This document shows, in pieces, positions 9,938-22,649 of a DNA stretch of 64,000 bases. The position numbers and the translations under genes are program-made. The first letter of the stretch is position 1, and each line of letters begins with the position of its first letter. Source of the stretch: Mimachlamys varia (Eukaryota; Mollusca; Bivalvia; Pectinida; Pectinidae); the NCBI GenBank assembly GCA_947623455.1, contig OX392529.1, positions 60,221,186-60,285,185 on the forward strand. The letters are read 5' to 3'. Below the pieces are notes generated by a model. That model was not told where the DNA came from and searched no databases. It saw only the letters and a program-made list of their open reading frames with translations.

Positions 9938-11035
9938 ATGGGATTAGGGGACGACAGAGACAATACAATGGGATTAGGAGTAGACAGAGGCAATACAATT
10001 GGATTAGGAGGAAGACAGAGACAATACAGTTGGATTAGGGGAAGACAGAGGCAATACAATGGGATTAGGGGTAGACAGAGGCAATACAATTGGATTAGGG
10101 GAAGACAGAGGCAATACAATTGGATTAGGAGGAAGACAGAGACAATACAGTTGGATTAGGGGAAGACAGAGGCAATACAGCTGGATTAGGGGAAGACAGA
10201 GGCAATACAGCTGGATTAGGGGAAGACAGAGGCAATACAGCTGGATTAGGGGAAGACAGAGGCAATACAGTGGGATTAGGGGAAGACAGAGGCAATACAG
10301 CTGGATTAGGGGAAGACAGAGGCAATACAGCTGGATTAGGGGAAGACAGAGGCAATACAATGGGATTAGGGGAAGACAGAGGCAATACAATTGGATTAGG
10401 GGTAGACAGAGGCAATACAATGGGATTAGGGGACGACAGAGGCAATACAGTTGGATTAGGGGAAGACAGAGGCAATACAGCTGGATTAGGGGAAGACAGA
10501 GGCAATACAGCTGGATTAGGGGAAGACAGAGGCAATACAGCTGGATTAGGGGAAGACAGAGGCAATACAGCTGGATTAGGGGAAGACAGAGGCAATACAG
10601 CTGGATTAGGGGAAGACAGAGACAATACAATGGGATTAGGGGAAGACAGAGGCAATACAATGGGATTAGGGGAATACAGAGGCAATACAATGGGATTAGG
10701 GGAAGACAGAGGCAATACAATGGGATTAGGGGAAGACAGAGGCAATACAGCTGGATTAGGGGAAGACAGAGGCAATACAGCTGGATTAGGGGAATACAGA
10801 GGCAATACAATGGGATTAGGGGTAGACAGAGGCAATACAATGGGATTAGGGGAAGACAGAGGCAATACAATGGGATTAGGGGTAGACAGAGGCAATACAG
10901 TGGTATTAGAGGAAGACAGAGGCAATACAATGGGATTAGGGGAAGACAGAGGCAATACAATGGGATTAGGGTAAGACAGAGGCAATACAGTGGGATTAGG
11001 GGAAGACAGAGGCAATACAGGTGGATTAGAGAAAG
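9938..11035. repeat. 30-bp minisatellite array, right part
   Basis: This continues the same 30-bp array as 1-2382 with the same variant types (GACGAC, GTAGAC, ACAGCT). It comprises about 36 units. The last units are degenerate (GTGGATTAGAGAAAG) and then give way to unique sequence. All long open frames are by-products of the unit length. Confidence 0.97.
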
Positions 11036-12226
11036 TATAATTCATTGCAAATCGATAAAGTTATCTATGTTCAGTTTCTTAATTTGTTTAATAGAGGTGA
11101 ATTTGAACTGGAATTATATCCTGATGTGTTGACTTTCATTATCCTTGTTTTTATCGTTCCCGTGCCTCCTGAACATTCTAAACATTCCTGCCCTATTTAG
11201 TCGCAATGCTTACAAGTCACTGTTCCGGGTTGAGCATCCACATTCAACCTGAGACAGCGCACTCTGATTGGTAGAGCTTGTACTGATACCATAACCGATT
11301 AGATGAGACCAATTATAGGCTTTTAAGGTACACATCACAATAGGGTAATCAATCTAATGTACCTGTGTCGAGAACACCCCTGGGAGTTTCCAGAATCTTC
11401 TCTCCGCGCCCCAAAAACAGCCCATACCTAATTGAAAATTGTGATATTACTTTTTTCACAAACACAAATACAAGAGTAGTGCAAATTTAATACTTCCAAT
11501 AAACATATCCAAATTTGGTTCGAAACGAAAATCATATATTATTATACTGGTCATTTACTAATATTAAAATTACTTGAAGAAGTTTTACTTTTTCAAACAT
11601 GAAGTTTCTGGATACAACATTGTACTTTGTGAACTTAGGAGGTTTTCCTTGTTGGCCACGGAGTAAGACCTACATGTATTTGTTTTGCCCTTACGAGTTA
11701 AGAAGTTGACACGTATGCCTTACCAAACAAAGCAAGCTGCATCCCATCAGGGAATGGAGGCATCGTTGGGTTTTTGCTAACAGCATGGGTAGAGGAGACA
11801 ACCATTTTTGTACGTCGACCTTCCCAAAATATTGATAAATAGATACAGAACATAAATTAAGGGTTTTACAATGTAATTAATAAAATATGACGAAAGTAGC
11901 CCAACGGCCGTGGACATTTCACCAAATAACAATAAAATTTACTAACATAAAATACTCTTAACACCTTGTCATAAGCTAACTAGTGTTCCTATGCCACCTG
12001 GCTAATTTCTCATATGTGTGTAAGCATGTGTGGATGTGCTGGAGATGTATTGTGTTCTGTTGCAAGTGGGACGGTGCTTCCAATGGCATCTCTAATAGTG
12101 CCACCTCACTTGTATGCTAAAGCAATACCCACCAAAGACCATTTCCTATTCCACCTTGGTTGTTGGAGTTGTGTGGGCAGTACAAACAAGCATGTTATAA
12201 ACATTTACAAATCATTCCATTTAGAC
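11036..12226. other. Intergenic or intronic sequence, nothing recognised
   Basis: AT-rich unique sequence. I see no convincing exon, no RNA gene and no tandem repeat. Short open frames have no protein-like features. Confidence 0.6.
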
Positions 12227-12535
12227 AAGAGATCTCAGAGGGATCTGGGCGCCCGCCATCGATGCTTTTTCATTCGTTCTTTTAAAGACAGATTTCCCCC
12301 TTCTTATTTTAGCTTTCATTTCATTTATGTATATTAAATCTGAGTTTTATGAATTAGTCTTGAAAATTAATAATAGTTGAAAGAAGGTCTCTTGTTTTTT
12401 TCTGATCAGTTCCAAATTCCAAATCCATCTTGTATTTCTTAAATAACAATGTACTTTCATAGTCAACGTACAAGATGGCCGTCTGGCGGCATGGTTTCCC
12501 CCCGGAGCATTCCAAAAATCAGATCATTCACAAAT
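12227..12535 (+). mobile_element. Truncated copy of the hairpin-start dispersed repeat
   Basis: The stretch matches the left end of the element at 60220. Both begin AAGAGATC..., with an AGATC/GATCT hairpin, then GGC..CCC, a poly-T stretch with TTTTCATT, GAAAATTAATAA, GTTGAAAGAAGGTCTCTTGT, CTGATCAGTT, and later AAGATGGC..CTGGC. Here the hairpin is degraded and the 3' part, including the terminal hairpin, is missing. Two copies 48 kb apart establish it as a dispersed family. Coding capacity is absent. Confidence 0.75.
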
Positions 12536-12579
12536 AAATATTAAACAAAGTAGCCACAAAAGCTTGCGGCTATGAATAG

Positions 12580-13250
12580 CCTTAGCTAAACATTGACCTT
12601 GACCTTGACAAAGTGACCTTGATGTCCAATTAAGTGAATCTTTGCTTGATTCTGACCAACTTGGCTTCACAATGTCATTTCAAAATGTTCATCACCAAAA
12701 AAAGATATAATATTTGACCTTGACCTTTCAAACGATGACTATGACCTTTACCTTCACTATTTCTGTGAACTTAACTCTTGACAAATTTCATGTTACTCTG
12801 ATAAAGGTCCGTCATTTTACCCCAAAGTTCCTATATAAACTATAGCAAAGTCCAGGAGGGGAATGAAATTCACAATTTTGATAAAGCACCTAAAGACCTT
12901 TCTATTTATTAAGAGTATTTTACTCCAGCATATCTGGGCCTTAAGAAGAAGATAGTTGAAATTTTTAGCCAATTTGACCCTTTAACCACCACCCCACAGA
13001 CCTACAGCTGTAGGGTTGGCCCAAAATCAAAATTCTTCCAATGTCAAAGAGTACTTTTCTGGTTATGATTCCAACCAAGTTTTAATTATTTCCAAGAGAA
13101 AATGAACAAAAAATTTCCATGTGTCTTTTTTTCTATATAAACTATAGTAAACGTCAGCCCCTCCCCCGGGAGTAACCTGCAGTTCGGGTGGATTGAAATT
13201 CACAATATTTGAATTCAGCATATCTGTATATAATAAAACGTCTAATTCAA
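12580..13250. repeat. Degenerate dispersed repeat with GACCTTGACCTT motifs
   Basis: 12590-12760 carries repeated GACCTTGACCTT and TGACCTT motifs. Two related segments near 12830-12880 and 13130-13210 share CTATATAAACTATAG followed by GTCAG/GTCCAG and GAAATTCACAAT. This pattern suggests an old element with internal duplication. No open frame of interest is visible. Confidence 0.5.
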
Positions 13251-13300
13251 ACGTTGGTGTCAATGTTACGTTTAATATCGTAAGACATACAGGACAGGGT

Positions 13301-15149
13301 TGTAGTGTAAAGGTTTAGAGTGTGTATGTAGTAGTGTAAAGGTTTAGAGTGTATATGTAGTAGTGTAAAGGTTTAGAGTATGTATTTAGTAGTGTAAAGG
13401 TTTAGAGTGTATATGTAGTAGTGTAAAGGTTTAGAGTATGTTTGTAGTAGTGTAAAGGTTTAGAGTATGTATGTAGTAGTGTAAAGGTTTAGAGTATTAT
13501 GTAGTAGTGTAAAGGTTTAGAGTATTATGTAGTAGTGTAAAGGTTTAGAGTATGTATGTAGTAGTGTAAAGGTTTGAAGTATGTATGTAGTAGTGTAAAG
13601 GTTTAGAGTATGTATTTAGTAGTGTAAAGGTTTAGAGTGTGTATGTAGAAGTGTAAAGGTTTGTAGTATGTATGTAGTAGTGTAAAGGTTTGGAGTATGT
13701 ATGTAGTAGTGTAAAGGTTTAGAGTATGTATGTAGTAGTGTAAAGGTTTAGAGTATGTATGTAGTAGTGTAAAGGTTTAGAGTATGTATGTAGTAGTGTA
13801 AAGGTTTAGAGTATGTATTTAGTAGTGTAAAGGTTTAGAGTGTGTATGTAGTAGTGTAAAGGTTTGGAGTATGTATGTAGTAGTGTAAAGGTTTAGAGTA
13901 TGTATGTAGTAGTGTAAAGGTTTAGAGTATGTATGTAGTAGTGTAAAGGTTTAGAGTAGTATGTAGTAGTGTAAAGGTTTGGAGTATGTATGTAGTAGTG
14001 TAAAGGTTTAGAGTATGTATGTAGTAGTGTAAAGGTTTAGAGTGTGTATGTAGTAGTGTAAAGGTTTAGAGTATGTATGTAGTAGTGTAAAGGTTTAGAG
14101 TATGTATGTAGTAGTGTAAAGGTTTAGAGTATGTTTGTAGTAGTGTAAAGGTTTAGAGTATGTATGTAGTAGTGTAAAGGTTTAGAGTATGTATGTAGAA
14201 GTGTAAAGGTTTGGAGTATGTATGTAGTAGTGTAAAGGTTTAGAGTATGTATTTAGTAGTGTAAAGGTTTAGAGTGTGTATGTAGTAGTGTAAAGGTTTA
14301 GAGTATGTATGTAGTAGTGTAAAGGTTTAGAGTGTGTATGTAGTAGTGTAAAGGTTTAGAGTATGTATGTAGTAGTGTAAAGGTTTAGAGTATGTATGTA
14401 GTAGTGTAAAGGTTTAGAGTATGTTTGTAGTAGTGTAAAGGTTTAGAGTATGTATGTAGTAGTGTAAAGGTTTAGAGTATGTATGTAGAAGTGTAAAGGT
14501 TTGGAGTATGTATGTAGTAGTGTAAAGGTTTAGAGTATGTATTTAGTAGTGTAAAGGTTTAGAGTGTGTATGTAGAAGTGTAAAGGTTTAGAGTGTGTAT
14601 GTAGTAGTGTAAAGGTTTAGAGTATGTACGGAGTAGTGTAAAGGTTTAGAGTATTATGTAGTAGTGTAAAGGTTTGTAGTATGTATGTAGTAGTGTAAAG
14701 GTTTAGAGTATGTATGTAGTAGTGTAAAGGTTTAGAGTGTGTATGTAGTAGTGTAAAGGTTTAGAGTATGTATGTAGTAGTGTAAAGGTTTAGAGTATGT
14801 ATGTAGTAGTGTAAAGGTTTAGAGTGTGTATGTAGTAGTGTAAAGGTTTAGAGTATGTATGTAGAAGTGTAAAGGTTTAGAGTGTGTATGTAGTAGTGTA
14901 AAGGTTTAGAGTATGTATGTAGTAGTGTAAAGGTTTAGAGTATGTATGTAGTAGTGTAAAGGTTTAGAGTATTATGTAGTAGTGTAAAGGTTTGGAGTAT
15001 GTATGTAGTAGTGTAAAGGTTTAGAGTATGTATGTAGTAGTGTAAAGGTTTAGAGTGTGTATGTAGTAGTGTAAAGGTTTAGAGTATGTATGTAGTAGTG
15101 TAAAGGTTTAGAGTATGTATGTAGTAGTGTAAAGGTTTAGAGTATGTTT
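13301..15149. repeat. 29-bp minisatellite array
   Basis: About 64 tandem units of 29 bp (core AGTAGTGTAAAGGTTTAGAG then TATGTATGT). Common variants are GTGTGTATGT, TTTGTAG, GGAGTATG, and a 27-bp form with ATTATGT. Blocks of several variants recur (for example 14040-14240 and 14330-14530), indicating duplication of multi-unit segments. It is non-coding because the unit contains stops in most frames. Confidence 0.97.
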
Positions 15150-15339
15150 ATATACCTGTAATAGCTTCTTCAGGTTCTGGCATAACCATCTTACTAGCGG
15201 TCTGGTCCTCGGGTACTCGACCATCAACTTGTTGTAGTGCCACCAGTAGTGTCATCACACAGCTCCTCGAAAAGGCATTCGTCAACATCCTTAATGAGCG
15301 ACATATCAGACAAAATAGCTTACACGTGCATTCACTGTC

Positions 15340-16670
15340 TTCTCAGCCAATATATATAGAAATGCATGTTGTACTATAATGTATTAATATAATATATAAT
15401 TATATCATATAAAACATATAAAACATGTATTGATAAATATATATTAAATATTAATATAGTATATTATTATATATCATATCAGCCCATATATATATATAAA
15501 TACACATACATGTACCTTTATAATTATTGATTTTGTCGGTACATATATATAGAAATGCATATAGCTATATAAATTTCTATTTCATTACCAACACATGGAA
15601 ACAAAATATTTTTTTTACATTATAGAATTACGTATAGCTATATAAATATTGATCTTCTCAGCCCATATATATAGAAATACATATACTAATTATGTACAAA
15701 CAGCTAAATAAGTATTTATCTTCTCAACCTTATATATAATGCATATAGAATTACATAAAGCTGTATAATTATTGATCTTTTCATCCCATATATGTATAGA
15801 AGTACAGCAAAAGAAATTCAAAATTTAAATGTCCATGTGACGGTATGAATATATATAAAAACACAAAACACAAAGACTACTTTTTGCTCTTCTTTTTCCA
15901 TTGTCGTAGATCTTCGCTCCGCATTTCACATATATACAATAACAACAAAGAAATTAAAAATCTGTTTGCAAAAACTAGTCTTCGTGTTTTTTGTTTTTAT
16001 AAATTGACATTGAAATTTTTAATTTCTTTGCTTTTGATACGGAGCGAAGATTTACGACAATGGAAAAAGAAGAGCGTAAAGTAGTCTTTGTGTTTTGTGT
16101 TTAATATATATAGAAATACAAAAACAACAGCCGCCTGAAGAAGCCTGAGAGGGCAGAAAGGCCTTGCGGCAAAGTCTTTTTTTTTTTGTTCTTTTTTATA
16201 TTTAACTTCGCAAGGACAATTAATAACTTTTCTTTATATAGAAATACATATATACAATATATTTGTCCGTACTGTTGCTATTACTTCCACGATCATATAT
16301 CTATTTCTAGTTATACGCATCCAACGAACTTTTGTTTAAGGATCCAGTACATATAGTTGATCATATCGTCGATATTACTTACTAGACCATAGAAATACAT
16401 ATAGTTACATACTTATTGATCTTATCAACCCATATATATCGAAATACACATAGCTATATAATTATTGATCTCCTCGGCCCATATATATTGAAATACATAT
16501 AGTTATATAATTAGTTATCTTCTCAGCCAATATATATAGAAATACACATAGCTATATAATTATTGATCTTCTCCGCCCATATTTATCTAGAAATGCATAT
16601 AGTTATATAATTATTGATCTCAGCCAATATTTATCTAGAAATACACATATAGCTATATAACTATATTGAT
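15340..16670. repeat. AT-rich interspersed tandem repeat of about 50 bp
   Basis: Degenerate units share TATATAGAAATACATATAG, CTATATAATTATTGATCTTC and TCAGCCCATATATAT. They repeat before 15840 and again from about 16380 to 16670. The array is interrupted by the MITE at 15859-16102 and by unrelated sequence up to about 16380. Confidence 0.8.
15859..16102. mobile_element. 244-bp MITE with 63-bp terminal inverted repeats
   Basis: Left arm 15859-15921 and right arm 16040-16102 are inverted copies, 60 of 63 positions matching by eye. The arms start AAACACAAAACACAAAG and end at CTTCGCTCCG. A second inverted pair lies inside (15947-15961 with 16015-16029, AAAGAAATTAAAAAT). The whole unit can fold into one long hairpin. 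Flanks are TA-rich, so a TA or longer target duplication cannot be told apart from background. There is no transposase frame, so it would depend on an element elsewhere. Confidence 0.88.
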
Positions 16671-17699
16671 CTTGTAATTTGTTTCTTTGCGAATAAGTTA
16701 AAATCGAGGTTAGCCTGGAATCCCTGTGCCGCAAGTTTGTTCGTCAGCATGCACAGCTGACATCTATCACGAAAATCTCGATAGTCAGAGCAAGCCCTAG
16801 AATAACAATCAACTACGACATGTAAACAACATAGGATGGAGAAGCAGGGATATACTATCAAGAAAGGGAAATTTCACGATAGGAAAATCGAAATCGTCAC
16901 GTTTATCATACAGCTTTGTAGTAAGTTGTCCGTGTTGTTCATAGTTTCAGTAAAGATCAAAGTAAGAAGCTGATGTAGGAGAGTCTGTTGTGTCTTTAAT
17001 TTAAGTTCAGTGGGGTATATATATATGTAGGGTCGACTAGGTCCGCAAAGGTTTTCTTGTTTATTAATTTGGCAACACATCGTCGATATACCCTAGCGTG
17101 AAATTGAAAGATTTGACAAGGATTTTGTTAACTGTCCTGATAAGCCCCTCGACAAATTCAGCCTCGTATGAAAACAAAATCAAGGACGCCAAAAGTGGGG
17201 CACAGTTTGTTTACATTGGAACCAACTCAACAGAGATATTATCAACCAGGAATTCAATCTTTCGTACTAAACCTTCCTTAAAAAGTTTGTAGATTTTATC
17301 CTAGCTTTTGTTGTGTTTTTTTACAAATTATGCTGCAATGTAACTCACAAAACTATTCAACAAACTCGACATAAGCATGCTAACTAAACATCTTATTTCA
17401 AACACAGTCAAACAACGTCGTACAAACACCATATTTAGGAACCCAGCCCTAAATGACCTTAGACATGCATTTTTTTATGATAACTGTTTGTCCATACCAA
17501 ACAAACGATTCAACTTACCTTTGTTTGTGATTTAACTTTCTGTGATTAATATCTCATGTCGGTACAATCAACACTAGTTTGATCTGCAGTGTTGAACACC
17601 TCATACTATATTAGACATTACTCGACCTATATCTGCAAGTGATAAGACAAAAATAGAAATGAAGTATTACTTTGAATTACATTAAAAATGTGTTAGGTG
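16671..17699. other. Unique sequence, nothing recognised
   Basis: I found no array, RNA gene or credible exon in this kilobase. Short open frames on both strands look like chance. Confidence 0.55.
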
Positions 17700-19487
17700 C
17701 TAGATAACGGAATCTTTACTGACCAGTACGAGTATCAGGCAATCTTTACTGACCAGTACGAGTATCAGGCAATCTTTACTGACCAGTACGAGTATTAGAC
17801 AATCCTTCCTGACCAGTACGAGTATTAGGCAATCTTTACTGACCATTACGAGTATCAGACAATCTTTACTGACCAGTAAAAGTATCAGACAATCTTTACC
17901 GACCAGTACGAGTATCAAACAATCTTTACTGACAAGCACGAGTATCAAACAATCTTTACTGACCAGTACGAGTATTAGGCAATCTTTACTGACCAGTACG
18001 AGTATCAGGCAATCTTTAATGACCAGTACGAGTATTAGACAATCTTTACTGACCAATACGAGTATCAGATAATCTTTACTGACCGGTACGAGTATCAAGC
18101 AATCTTAACTGACCAGTACGGGTATCAGGCATTTTTTACTGACCAGTACGATTATCAGACAATCTTTACTGACCAGTACGAGTACCAAGCAATCTTTACT
18201 GACCAGTACGAGTATCAGACAATCTTAACTGACCAGTACGAGTATCAGACAATCTTTACTGACCGGTACGAGTATCAAGCAATCTTTACTGACCAGTACG
18301 GGTACCAAGCAATCTTTACTGACCTGTACGAGTATCAGGCATTCTTTACTGACCAGTACGAGTATCAGACAATCTTTACTGACCAGTATGAGTATCAGAC
18401 AATCTTTACTGACCAATACGAGTATCAGATAATCTTTACTGACCGGTACGAGTATCAAGCAATCTTAACTGACCAGTACGGGTATCAGGCATTTTTACTG
18501 ACCAGTACGATTATCAGACAATCTTTACTGACCAGTACGAGTACCAAGCAATCTTTACTGACCAGTACGAGTATCAGACAATCTTAACTGACCAGTACGA
18601 GTATCAGACAATCTTTACTGACCAGTACGAATATCAGACATTCTTTACTGACCAGTACGAGTATCAGACAATCTTTCCTGACCAGTACGAGTATCAAACA
18701 ATCTTTACTGACCAGTACGAGTATTAGGCAATCTTTACTGACCATTACGAGTATCAGACAATCTTTACTGACCAGTAAAAGTATCAGACAATCTTTACCG
18801 ACCAGTACGAGTATCAAACAATCTTTACTGACAAGCACGAGTATCAAACAATCTTTACTGACAAGTACGAGTATCAGACAATCTTCACTGTCCAGTACGA
18901 GTACCAATCAATCTTCACTGACCAGTACGAGTATCACACAATCTTCACTGACCAGTACGAGTAACAGACAATCTTTACTGACCAGTACGAGTATCAGACA
19001 ATTTTTACTGACCAGTACGGGTATCAGACAATCTTTACTGACCAGTACGAGTATCAGACAATCTTTCCTGACCAGTACGAGTATCAAACAATCTTTACTG
19101 ACCAGTACGAGTATTAGGCAATCTTTACTGACCATTACGAGTATCAGACAATCTTTACTGACCAGTAAAAGTATCAGAAAATCTTTACCGACCAGTACGA
19201 GTATCAAACAATCTTTACTGACAAGTACGAGTATCAAACAATCTTTACTGACAAGTACGAGTATCAGACAATCTTCACTGTCCAGTACGAGTATTAGGCA
19301 ATCTTTACTGACCATTACGAGTATCAGACAATCTTTACTGACCAGTAAAAGTATCAGACAATCTTTACCGACCAGTACGAGTATCAAACAATCTTTACTG
19401 ACAAGCACGAGTATCAGACAATTTTTACTGACCAGTACGGGTATCAGACAATCTTTACTGACCAGTACGAGTATCACACAATTTTAC
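17700..19487. repeat. 30-bp minisatellite array (AATCTTTACTGACCAGTACG family)
   Basis: About 60 tandem 30-bp units with core AATCTTTACTGACCAGTACG followed by AGTATCAGAC. Variants include AGTATTAGGC, AGTACCAAGC, CAAGCACG and ACCATTACG. Runs of variants recur as blocks (for example 17780-17960, 18670-18860 and 19060-19250), showing segmental duplication inside the array. The minus strand has open frames made of a 10-residue repeat (LILVLVSKDC), a consequence of the unit length. Confidence 0.97.
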
Positions 19488-19489
19488 TG

Positions 19490-19633
19490 CCGGTCAAATA
19501 CACCCGAGGGGTCTCCTTCCCTGAGGCCAGGAGGATAGTTGAGAGCGCAGACATTACTGCACCCTCCAGCGACCCGTGCCAAAACACCGGTACGCAGTGT
19601 TCCAGTCAGGGATGCATCTGTTCAAGCTTCTGA
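19490..19633 (+). pseudogene. Fragment of a non-LTR retrotransposon Gag-like (ORF1) protein
   Basis: A 47-codon frame ending in TGA contains the stretch RGVSFPEARRIVE. This resembles the segment just after the zinc knuckles in ORF1 or Gag-like proteins of non-LTR elements (typical form: SYPEARKIVE). Downstream codons are rich in Ser, Cys and Gln, and the frame breaks at 19631. It is wedged between two unrelated minisatellites, with no start and no reverse transcriptase nearby. I treat it as a remnant. The family assignment is from memory of the motif and needs a profile search. Confidence 0.45.
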
Positions 19634-19654
19634 GGACAGACCTGTCTGGGCCTC

Positions 19655-22640
19655 ACATGTAGTAAGCGCCCAAGTTGGTACCTACAAATGTAGTAAGCGC
19701 CCAAGTCGGTACCTACAAATGTAGTAAGCGCCCCAGTCGGTAACTACACATGTAGTACATGTAAGCGTTCAAGTTGGTACCTACAAATGTAGTAAGCGCC
19801 CAAGTTGACACCTTCAAATGTAGTAAGCGCCCCAGTCGGAACCTACAAATGTAGTAAGCGCCCAGTGGGTACCTATAAATGCAATAAGCGCCCCTAATCG
19901 GTACCAACAAATGTAGTAAGCGCCCAAGTTGGTACCTATATATGTAGTAAGCGTCCCCAGTCGGTACCTACACATGTAGTAAGCGCCCCCAGTCTGTACC
20001 TATAAATGTAGTAAGCGCCCCAATCGGTACCTATAAATGTAGTAAGCGTCCCTAGTCGGTACCTACAAATGTAGTAAGCGCCACAGTCGACACCTTCAAA
20101 AGTAGTAAGCGCCCCAGTCGGTACCTATAAATGTAGTAAGCGCCCCTAGTCGGTACCTATAAATGTAGTAAGCGCCCCAGTCGGAACCTACAAATGTAGT
20201 AAGCGCCCAAGTCGGTACCTATAAATGTAGTAAGCGCCCAAGTCGGTACCTATAAATGTAGTAAGCGCCCCAGTCGCAACCTATAAATGTAGTAAACGCC
20301 CCAGTCGGTACCTACAAATGTAGTAAGCGCCCAGTGGGTACCTATAAATGCAATAAGCGCCCCTAATCGGTACCAACAAATGTAGTAAGCGCCCAAGTTG
20401 GTACCTATATATGTAGTAAGCGTCCCCAGTCGGTACCTACACATGTAGTAAGCGCCCCCAGTCTGTACCTATAAATGTAGTAAGCGCCCCAATCGGTACC
20501 TATAAATGTAGTAAGCGTCCCTAGTCGGTACCTACAAATGTAGTAAGCGCCACAGTCGACACCTTCAAAAGTAGTAAGCGCCCCAGTCGGTACCTATAAA
20601 TGTAGTAAGCGCCCCTAGTCGGTACCTATAAATGTAGTAAGCGCCCCAGTCGGAACCTACAAATGTAGTAACCGTCCCCAGTCGGTACCTATAAATGTAG
20701 TAAGCGTCTCTAATCGGTACCTACAAATGTAGTAAGCGCCCAAGTTGGTACCTACAAATGTAGTAAGCGCCCCAGTCGGTTACTACAAATGTAGTAAGCG
20801 CCCAGTCGGTACCTATTAATGTAGTAAGCGCCCCTAATCGGTACCTACAAATGTAGTAAGCGCCCAAGTTGGTACCTATAAATGTAGAAAGCGTCCCTAA
20901 TCGGTACCTACACATGTAGTAAGCGCCCCAGTCGGTACCTATAAATGTAGTAAGCGCCCCCAGTCGGTACCTATAAATGCAGTAAGCGTCCCTAGTCGGT
21001 ACCTACAAATGTAGTAAGCGCCCCAGTCGACACCTTCAAAAGTAGTAAACGCCCCAGTCGGTACCTATAAATGTAGTAAGCGCCCAAGTCGGCAACTACA
21101 ATTGTAGTAAGCGCCCCAGTCGGTAACTACAATTGTAGTAAGCGCCCCAGTCGGTACCTATAAATGTAGTAAACGCCCCAGTCGGTACCTACAAATGTAG
21201 TAAGCGCCCAGTGGGTACCTATAAATGCAATAAGCGCCCCTAATCGGTACCTACAAATGTAGTAAGCGCCCAAGTTGGTACCTATATATGTAGTAAGCGT
21301 CCCCAGTCGGTACCTACACATGTAGTAAGCGCCCCCAGTCGGTACCTATAAATGTAGTAAGCGCCCCAATCGGTACCTATAAATGCAGTAAGCGTCCCTA
21401 GTCGGTACCTACAAATGTAGTAAGCGCCCCAGTCGACACCTTCAAAAGTAGTAAGCGCCCCAGTCGGTACTTATAAATGTAGTAAGCGCCCCAGTCGGTA
21501 CCCATAAATGTAGTAAGCGCCCCAGTCGGTACCTATAAATGTAGTAAGCGCCCAAGTCGGCAACTACAATTGTAGTAAGCGCCCCAGTCGGTAACTACAA
21601 TTGTTGTAAGCGCCCCAGTCGGTACCTATAAATGTAGTAAGCGCCCCAGTCGGTACCTATAAATGTAGTAAGCGCCCCAGTGGGTACCTATAAATGTAGT
21701 AAGCGCCCACAGTCGGTACCTATAAATGTAGTAAGCGCCCCAGTCGGTACCTATAAATGTAGTAAGCGCCCACAGTCGGTACCTATAAATGTAGTAAGCG
21801 CCCACAGTCGGTACCTATAAATGTAGTAAGCGCCCCAGTCGGTACCTACAAATGTAGTAAGCGCCCACAGTCGGTACCTATAAATGTAGCAAGCGCCCCA
21901 GTCGGTACCTATAAATGTAGTAAGCGCCCACAGTCGGTACCTATAAATGTAGTAAGCGCCCACAGTCGGTACCTATAAATGTAGTAAGCGCCCCAGTCGG
22001 TACCTACAAATGTAGTAAGCGCCCACAGTCGGTACCTATAAATGTAGCAAGCGCCCCAGTCGGTAGCTATAAGTGTAGTAAGCGCCCCAGTCGGTAACTA
22101 CAAAAGTAGTAAGCGCCCCAGTCGGTACCTATAAATGTAGTAAGCGCCCCAGTCGGTACCTATAAATGTAGTAAGCGCCCCAGTCGGTAACTACAAAAGT
22201 AGTAAGCGCCCCAGCCGGTACCTATACATATAGTAATCGCCCCCAGTCGGTAACTTCAAATGTAGTAAGCGCCCCAGTCGGTACCTATTAATGTAGTAAG
22301 CGCCCCAGTCGGTAACTACAAAAGTAGTAAGCGCCCCAGTCGATACCTATAAATGTAGTAAGCGCCCCAGTCGGTAACTACAAATGTAGTAAGCGCCCCG
22401 GTCGACACCTTTAAAAGTAGTAAGCGCCCCAGTCGGTACCTATAAATGTAGTAAGCGCCCCAGTCGGTAACTACAAAAGAAAGTAAGCGCCCCAGTCGGT
22501 ACCTATAAATGTAGCAAGCACCCCCTTGTCGGTAACTACAAAAGTAGTAAGCGTCCCGATGGGCACCTACAAAAGTAGTAAGCGCCCCAGTCGGTACCTA
22601 TAAATGTAGTAAGCGCCCCCAGTCGGTACCTACAAATATA
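19655..22640. repeat. 31-bp minisatellite array with higher-order structure
   Basis: About 95 tandem units of 31 bp (core AAATGTAGTAAGCGCCCCAG then TCGGTACCTAT). Most units contain GGTACC. A multi-unit block starting CAGTGGGTACC recurs at 19863, 20332 and 21209 (spacings of 469 and 877 bp), with shared private variants such as TGCAATAAGC and GACACCTTCAAAAG. On the minus strand the array begins immediately beyond the donor of the putative exon at 22650-22818. Confidence 0.97.
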
Positions 22641-22649
22641 GTTAAGCAC

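Noticed and set aside
16130..16190. Hammerhead-ribozyme-like core (CTGAAGAAGCC...AGAAAGGCC)
   Set aside because: CTGATGA is replaced by CTGAAGA and the GAAA context is imperfect; I could not form the three required stems. More likely a fragment of a dispersed repeat.
17700..19477. Minus-strand hydrophobic repeat protein (LILVLVSKDC repeats)
   Set aside because: By-product of the 30-bp unit; interrupted by stops and indels, with no start context.
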